Assembly (NCBI GenBank): GCA_937959095.1
Contig: CALGLY010000531.1
Location: forward strand, 1 to 9,771
Direction of reading: 5' to 3'
Source: an uncultured Saprospiraceae bacterium
GTDB taxonomy: Bacteria; Bacteroidota; Bacteroidia; Chitinophagales; Saprospiraceae
Length of the DNA: 9,771 nt
Shown: positions 6,578-9,771 of the stretch, one piece after another
Layout: the number at the start of each line of letters is the position of its first letter
Numbering within the stretch: the first letter of the stretch is position 1
The notes under the pieces: generated by a model
Databases searched by the model: none
What the model was told of the DNA's origin: nothing
Seen by the model: the letters and a program-made list of their open reading frames with translations, nothing else
Position numbers and translations under genes: made by a program

Positions 6578-7786
6578 AATCTTAATTATTTTTCGATAAA
6601 CGATTTGTGTTTCTAATTGAATTTTAGCAAAGTAGTTGCCTGCTTCTATATCTTGCATATCAAGCACTAGTTCATTAGTGCCTTCAGTTAAATTTGCTAT
6701 CTTATTTTTCACTATTTTTCCTTGTCCATCAAAAAGGATAACATGTACTTGTCTTTCTTTAAGCAACGTAATTGGAATAGTGAGTTGTTCGTGCACTGGG
6801 TTCGGATAAATGTTACCTACAAGATCTACTGCTTTCCCTTTTAGTTTAGCTGTAATTATTTTAGAATAAGTACTACTTCCATCCACATCCACTTGCATCA
6901 GACGATAGTAATATAATTCATTAGAAAGCACCTTCTCATCCTTGAAATGATAGTTTTGCGCTTCTGCAGTAGTACCATGTCCATTGAGCCAGCCTATTTT
7001 TTGGAAGTTCGTTCCATCCATACTACGTTGCAACTCAAAACCTAGATTATTGATTTCGGTTGCGGTCTGCCATTCTAGTAAGATTAGATCTTCTTCCGCT
7101 TGTGCTTCAAAGGAAATAAGTTCTACTGGCAGAGTAGAGCAATCGCCTACGTCTATATGACCAGCAGTTGTCTTAGTCATATCGATACCGCCTACTACAG
7201 TTAAAACACCTCCGCTTATAGAAATAGTAAGAAAACCATAATTATCTCCAGAGCGTATTGCAATATATTCTGGATAGGATAGAGGAGTTGGTGGAGAAGC
7301 TGTAATACTGCCTCCACTTGCGGAATAAATTGCTAAATCTGTAGTCGAAACAAAATTCGTTGTGTTTATAGAAGCGCCATACATTAAACGAGGAATAACA
7401 CCTATTGCCGACCCCCCCGTTCCCAAAACTTGTAGCTGAACTGCATTTGACGTTACTGCCTCAACCCCCAAGCGTTTAAAACCACCAGAGGTATTTGAAT
7501 ACTTTATAATGAATTGATCATCGCCAACACCATTAGTTAAATCAATTGTAAAATACTGTCCTGTAGCCGTTATCGGAAATGTCTGCGAAAAACTACATTG
7601 TGCTTGAAGACCAGCAGGCAACATAGAAGATGCTGCTAGAGGCACTAGTGCCATCAGAGTATTCCTTCTTAGTTTTGTTGTCTTTGGTATTTTAGAATAG
7701 CTATTCGCATATTGTTTTGCTTGTCTTTGATAAGATAACAGCCTATTCTCAATAGGCTTCGAGAGACTTTTTTGTTCCATTTTCAT
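6575..7786 (-). CDS. secreted protein with T9SS type A sorting domain (upstream paralog)
   Basis: A 403-residue exported protein built like the next gene downstream. A polar, basic extension of about 40 residues (with LLSYQRQAKQY) leads into a signal segment at 42-62 ending LQA-QC, with likely cleavage before Q63. The mature N-terminal domain is beta-rich and Gly/Ser/Thr-rich. NYGFLTISI (182-190) and VGDCSTLPVEL (213-223) are nearly shared with the paralog. The fibronectin-III-like region spans about 219-314 (INNLGFELQRS, YYYRLMQVDVDGS). The T9SS type A domain spans 320-403 (IYPNPVHEQL, AGNYFAKIQL, YRKIIKI). The calcium-type DxDxDG loop of the paralog is absent: the matching stretch reads IDLTNGVGDD. 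ATG 7786 is used; M3 is a near-equal alternative. No catalytic motif is recognised. It is the first gene of the pair and faces a long gene-free upstream region. Confidence 0.88.
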   Translation of the reverse strand: MKMEQKSLSKPIENRLLSYQRQAKQYANSYSKIPKTTKLRRNTLMALVPLAASSMLPAGLQAQCSFSQTFPITATGQYFTIDLTNGVGDDQFIIKYSNTSGGFKRLGVEAVTSNAVQLQVLGTGGSAIGVIPRLMYGASINTTNFVSTTDLAIYSASGGSITASPPTPLSYPEYIAIRSGDNYGFLTISISGGVLTVVGGIDMTKTTAGHIDVGDCSTLPVELISFEAQAEEDLILLEWQTATEINNLGFELQRSMDGTNFQKIGWLNGHGTTAEAQNYHFKDEKVLSNELYYYRLMQVDVDGSSTYSKIITAKLKGKAVDLVGNIYPNPVHEQLTIPITLLKERQVHVILFDGQGKIVKNKIANLTEGTNELVLDMQDIEAGNYFAKIQLETQIVYRKIIKI

Positions 7787-7798
7787 AACTTTAATAAC

Positions 7799-7811
7799 AT
7801 GTAACTTACAT
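7799..7811. promoter_or_regulatory. small palindrome in the leader of the T9SS gene pair
   Basis: Atgtaa-c-ttacat is a perfect 6+1+6 palindrome ending 13 bases before the start codon at 7786. It could be an operator or a leader element, but a short AT-rich palindrome can arise by chance. Confidence 0.25.
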
Positions 7812-8020
7812 AGAGCCTGTCTTATCTTTCAAATTGCTTACTATCTTTTATAAGAGTTTAAATAATGCCTTTTCCATTCATATAAGATGAAGTGGAATAA
7901 ATCCAAAGTGAATGTTTTCTCTATTTTCTGTAAACATGACTCTAATGTATAAAACTAGTATTACAAAATAACTTAAACAAAAGCAGCTATAGTAGGACAC
8001 CAGAGCTTTTCTGTAAAGGC

Positions 8021-8059
8021 ATTTTTTTAAAACTTAGAAAAGATTTTTTAAAACTAAGT
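8021..8059. repeat. A/T-run direct repeat with inverted ends
   Basis: A unit of about seven T, four A and cttag (8021-8037) is nearly repeated at 8043-8058 as six T, four A and ctaag. The ends also make a short inverted pair, acttag (8032-8037) with ctaagt (8054-8059). The phased A/T runs, about 22 bases apart, could bend DNA upstream of the T9SS pair; this is inference. Confidence 0.4.
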
Positions 8060-8287
8060 CCCTGATTATTAATAGACTACTAAAGTACAAAATGGTGTGA
8101 CAAATTCAAAAAAGCTTAATTTATTACTTATCTATATGCAATGGATGGGTGCTTAAATGTAGTTTTTCGAGGAGAAGCAAACATAAATCCAAAAAAAGCA
8201 TACATATTGTTATGCAACATATCGTTTTTTATTTATAAATATTCAATGTGCTTAGCTGGTTTATATGATACATTAAATTTCATTAAG

Positions 8288-8317
8288 GCAACCACAGTAT
8301 AAGGATACTGCGGTTGC
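8288..8317 (-). terminator. galE terminator hairpin
   Basis: Bases 8288-8300 and 8305-8317 form a 13-pair stem with a 4-base loop, 26 bases past the galE stop. The single imperfect position is an A-C mismatch on the plus strand but a G-U pair on the minus strand, so the RNA stem is complete only in galE's direction. The T-run after it is short and broken (ctt, then aaattt), so termination may be incomplete. Confidence 0.65.
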
Positions 8318-8342
8318 TCTAACAATTGATATATTCAGACCT

Positions 8343-9371
8343 TTACACCTTTCCAGAGCGCACCTTCTCCCATTCCCAAGCCGTGCGCATAATGTCATCA
8401 ATATTCCGCTTCGGCTGCCAGCCAAGTCGAGCTGCAGCTTTATCTAAATTGGCGTAAATAGCGATTACATCCCCTTCTCTTCTATCGCCTATCGTATAGT
8501 TTAGTTTTTGATTGGTGCTACGCTCAAATGCTTCCACCGCTTCTAGCACTGAAACTCCAGCTCCTATAGCTACATTGAAGACTTCACAGCTATCTTCATT
8601 TTTATTATTCATTAGATACTCTAATGCTTTCGTATGCGCATTCGCTAAATCCATCACATGAATATAATCTCGGATGCAACTGCCATCTCGCGTGTCATAA
8701 TCAGAGCCAAAAACCGTTACTTTCTCGCGTTTTCCGATAGCTGTTTCTGTAATCACAGGTACTAGATTACTTGCATTGTAGGTAGGTGATTCTCCGATTT
8801 TTGCACTTTCATGTGCACCTGCTGGGTTGAAATAACGCAACAGAATCGCTTTAAAATCAGGATGTGCCTTCGCAAAATCGGTGATGATATATTCCCCAAT
8901 CTGCTTTGTACGTGCATAAGGCGATTCGGCTTCTTGCATAGGCGTATTTTCTGTTACAGGCAATTCGTCTGCATTTCCATAGACAGAGCAAGAAGAAGAA
9001 AATATGAAATTCGATATATTGAAATCGGCTGCACATTTTAGCACATTCAGGAGGCTGTTCATATTGTTATGAAAATATTCCCAAGGCTTCTCTACGGATT
9101 CTCCAACGCTTTTTAGCGCAGCAAAATGAATAATTCCATCAATATCTGGATTTGTTTCAAATACCTTTCTCGTAGCAGCAGCATCTACCAAATCTACGAT
9201 ATGGTTTTCTACACGTACCCCTGTTACGGCAGCTACTCGATCCAATACGTCAGGTTCTGAATTCATGTAATTATCTATAGAAATGACATGAAACCCATTA
9301 TCTATCAAATCAATGAGGGTGTGGCTACCAATATAACCCGTTCCGCCTGTTACTACTACTTTTTTCTGCAT
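8343..9371 (-). CDS. galE: UDP-glucose 4-epimerase
   Basis: A 342-residue extended short-chain dehydrogenase that interconverts UDP-glucose and UDP-galactose with tightly bound NAD, in the cytoplasm. The Rossmann signature VTGGTGYIGSH (G9, G12, G15) sits at the very start. The catalytic serine is S127 in FSSSCSVYG, and the active pair is Y152 and K156 in SPYARTK. The 25-residue S-to-Y spacing equals that of E. coli GalE. Further family blocks are RYFNPAGAH (179-187), DGSCIRDYIHVMDLA and RREGDV. The length is normal (E. coli 338). ATG 9371 is chosen because it places MQKKVVVTGGTG at the start; the in-frame ATG at 9437 would add 22 residues and overlap the promoter. The gene supplies UDP-galactose for surface polysaccharide or galactose use. 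It diverges from cysQ and ends in its own hairpin. Confidence 0.96.
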   Translation of the reverse strand: MQKKVVVTGGTGYIGSHTLIDLIDNGFHVISIDNYMNSEPDVLDRVAAVTGVRVENHIVDLVDAAATRKVFETNPDIDGIIHFAALKSVGESVEKPWEYFHNNMNSLLNVLKCAADFNISNFIFSSSCSVYGNADELPVTENTPMQEAESPYARTKQIGEYIITDFAKAHPDFKAILLRYFNPAGAHESAKIGESPTYNASNLVPVITETAIGKREKVTVFGSDYDTRDGSCIRDYIHVMDLANAHTKALEYLMNNKNEDSCEVFNVAIGAGVSVLEAVEAFERSTNQKLNYTIGDRREGDVIAIYANLDKAAARLGWQPKRNIDDIMRTAWEWEKVRSGKV

Positions 9372-9412
9372 GCGTAAATTAATCTTTTTGTTATTAAACT
9401 TATCCGATGACA

Positions 9413-9420
9413 CAAATTTA
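9413..9420 (-). promoter_or_regulatory. -7 promoter box for galE
   Basis: On the minus strand this reads TAAATTTG, an exact match to the Bacteroidota -7 consensus TAnnTTTG. It would give a leader of roughly 35 bases before the ATG at 9371. TTG-type -33 candidates on the minus strand lie at plus-strand caa 9435-9437 and caaa 9446-9449, but their spacings (14 and 25) are off the usual 19-21. Confidence 0.5.
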
Positions 9421-9428
9421 TACCTTTG
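9421..9428 (+). promoter_or_regulatory. -7 promoter box for cysQ
   Basis: TACCTTTG matches the TAnnTTTG consensus exactly and would place transcription start about 40 bases before the cysQ ATG. It directly abuts the galE -7 box on the other strand. The nearest upstream TTTG (9387-9390) is 30 bases away, too far for a normal -33 box. Confidence 0.5.
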
Positions 9429-9472
9429 TACGTACAAGATAGTTACAAAATAACATATTTAGTTTTTTTACA

Positions 9473-9771
9473 ATGGATAGAACAGTATTAGTACAAGAAG
9501 TAATTAAGATTGCAAAGCTGGCAGGTGATGCGATTCTGGAGATTTACCAAAATGAAGAAAGTTTTGGAGTAGAACAAAAAGCCGATGATTCCCCATTAAC
9601 GATTGCCGATCGTGCCGCGAATAAAGTAATCTGTGATGGCTTGGAACGCTTAGCGATTAAGTATCCTATTATTTCGGAAGAAAATAAGCAAATCCCCTAC
9701 GAAGAACGCAAACATTTTCGCACCGCTTGGCTAGTAGATCCATTGGATGGCACAAAGGAATTTATCAAGCG
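9473..9771 (+). CDS. cysQ: 3'(2'),5'-bisphosphate nucleotidase, C-terminus cut off by window edge
   Basis: The first 99 residues of an inositol-monophosphatase-superfamily protein. Metal-binding motifs visible so far are DDSPLTIADRAAN (38-50, with D46), ISEEN (67-71, with E69 and E70) and LVDPLDGTKEF (87-97, with D89 and D92). The order and wording, especially PLT.AD and DPLDGTKEF, fit CysQ better than SuhB-type inositol phosphatases. CysQ hydrolyses 3'-phosphoadenosine 5'-phosphate, the by-product of PAPS-dependent sulfate reduction or sulfotransfer, to AMP. The start ATG at 9473 gives the usual short N-terminal helix. The rest of the protein, about 160 residues, lies past the right edge. 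In many bacteria it neighbours sulfate-activation genes, but what follows here cannot be seen. Confidence 0.9.
   Translation, partial: MDRTVLVQEVIKIAKLAGDAILEIYQNEESFGVEQKADDSPLTIADRAANKVICDGLERLAIKYPIISEENKQIPYEERKHFRTAWLVDPLDGTKEFIK

Larger units (their letters stand above)
7787..8342. other. gene-free spacer of about 550 bp
   Basis: I find no open frame with coding character, no tRNA and no insertion-sequence end here. It is AT-rich and must hold the promoter of the minus-strand T9SS pair, though I see no convincing paired -33/-7 boxes near the gene. One TAnnTTTG match on the minus strand (plus-strand caaacata, 8178-8185) is about 390 bases upstream of the start, which would mean a very long leader. 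The right end carries the galE terminator hairpin. Confidence 0.6.

Noticed and set aside
9372..9437. Longer N-terminus for galE
   Set aside because: It would put 22 extra residues before the Rossmann signature and would be translated across the -7 box; family members start right before the VTGGTGYIG motif.

Overview
The window looks like a chromosomal segment of a Bacteroidota bacterium, probably a marine or aquatic member of the Saprospiria. That placement is an inference. It rests on two secreted proteins with type IX secretion (T9SS) C-terminal sorting domains, a TonB with a long proline run of the Bacteroidota kind, signal peptides whose predicted cleavage leaves Gln first, TAnnTTTG promoter boxes, no clear Shine-Dalgarno sequences, and low G+C content.

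Layout from left to right. Positions 1-2188 hold three minus-strand genes: a membrane-anchored endonuclease/exonuclease/phosphatase (EEP) family protein, a small VanZ-like membrane protein, and a TonB-type energy transducer cut off by the left edge. An unusual octamer-phased inverted repeat (1006-1096) lies between the EEP gene and vanZ. Positions 2367-4960 hold two plus-strand genes: a rhomboid intramembrane serine protease and a complete MsbA-like ABC exporter half-transporter. The exporter faces the next minus-strand block across a strong terminator hairpin at 5098-5126.

Positions 5168-7786 hold two tandem paralogous minus-strand genes for T9SS-exported proteins. Each has a long N-terminal extension, a signal peptide, a beta-rich domain, a fibronectin-III-like region and a T9SS type A sorting domain. 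They are separated by a short spacer with four alternating AGGCAA/TTGCCT half-sites. A gap of about 550 bp without genes follows (7787-8342), ending in a terminator hairpin for galE.

Positions 8343-9371 encode UDP-glucose 4-epimerase (galE, minus). Divergent from it is the start of cysQ (plus), a 3'(2'),5'-bisphosphate nucleotidase truncated by the right edge. The two genes appear to use -7 promoter boxes that abut with no gap.

Most of the genes act at the cell envelope: energy transduction to outer-membrane receptors, intramembrane proteolysis, export, surface proteins and sugar-nucleotide supply. No single operon ties them together. I see no phage, insertion sequence, CRISPR array, toxin-antitoxin pair or defence cluster. 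The best candidates for undescribed biology are the octamer-phased repeat, the alternating half-site spacer between the T9SS paralogs, the two-helix TonB topology, and the back-to-back galE/cysQ promoters.
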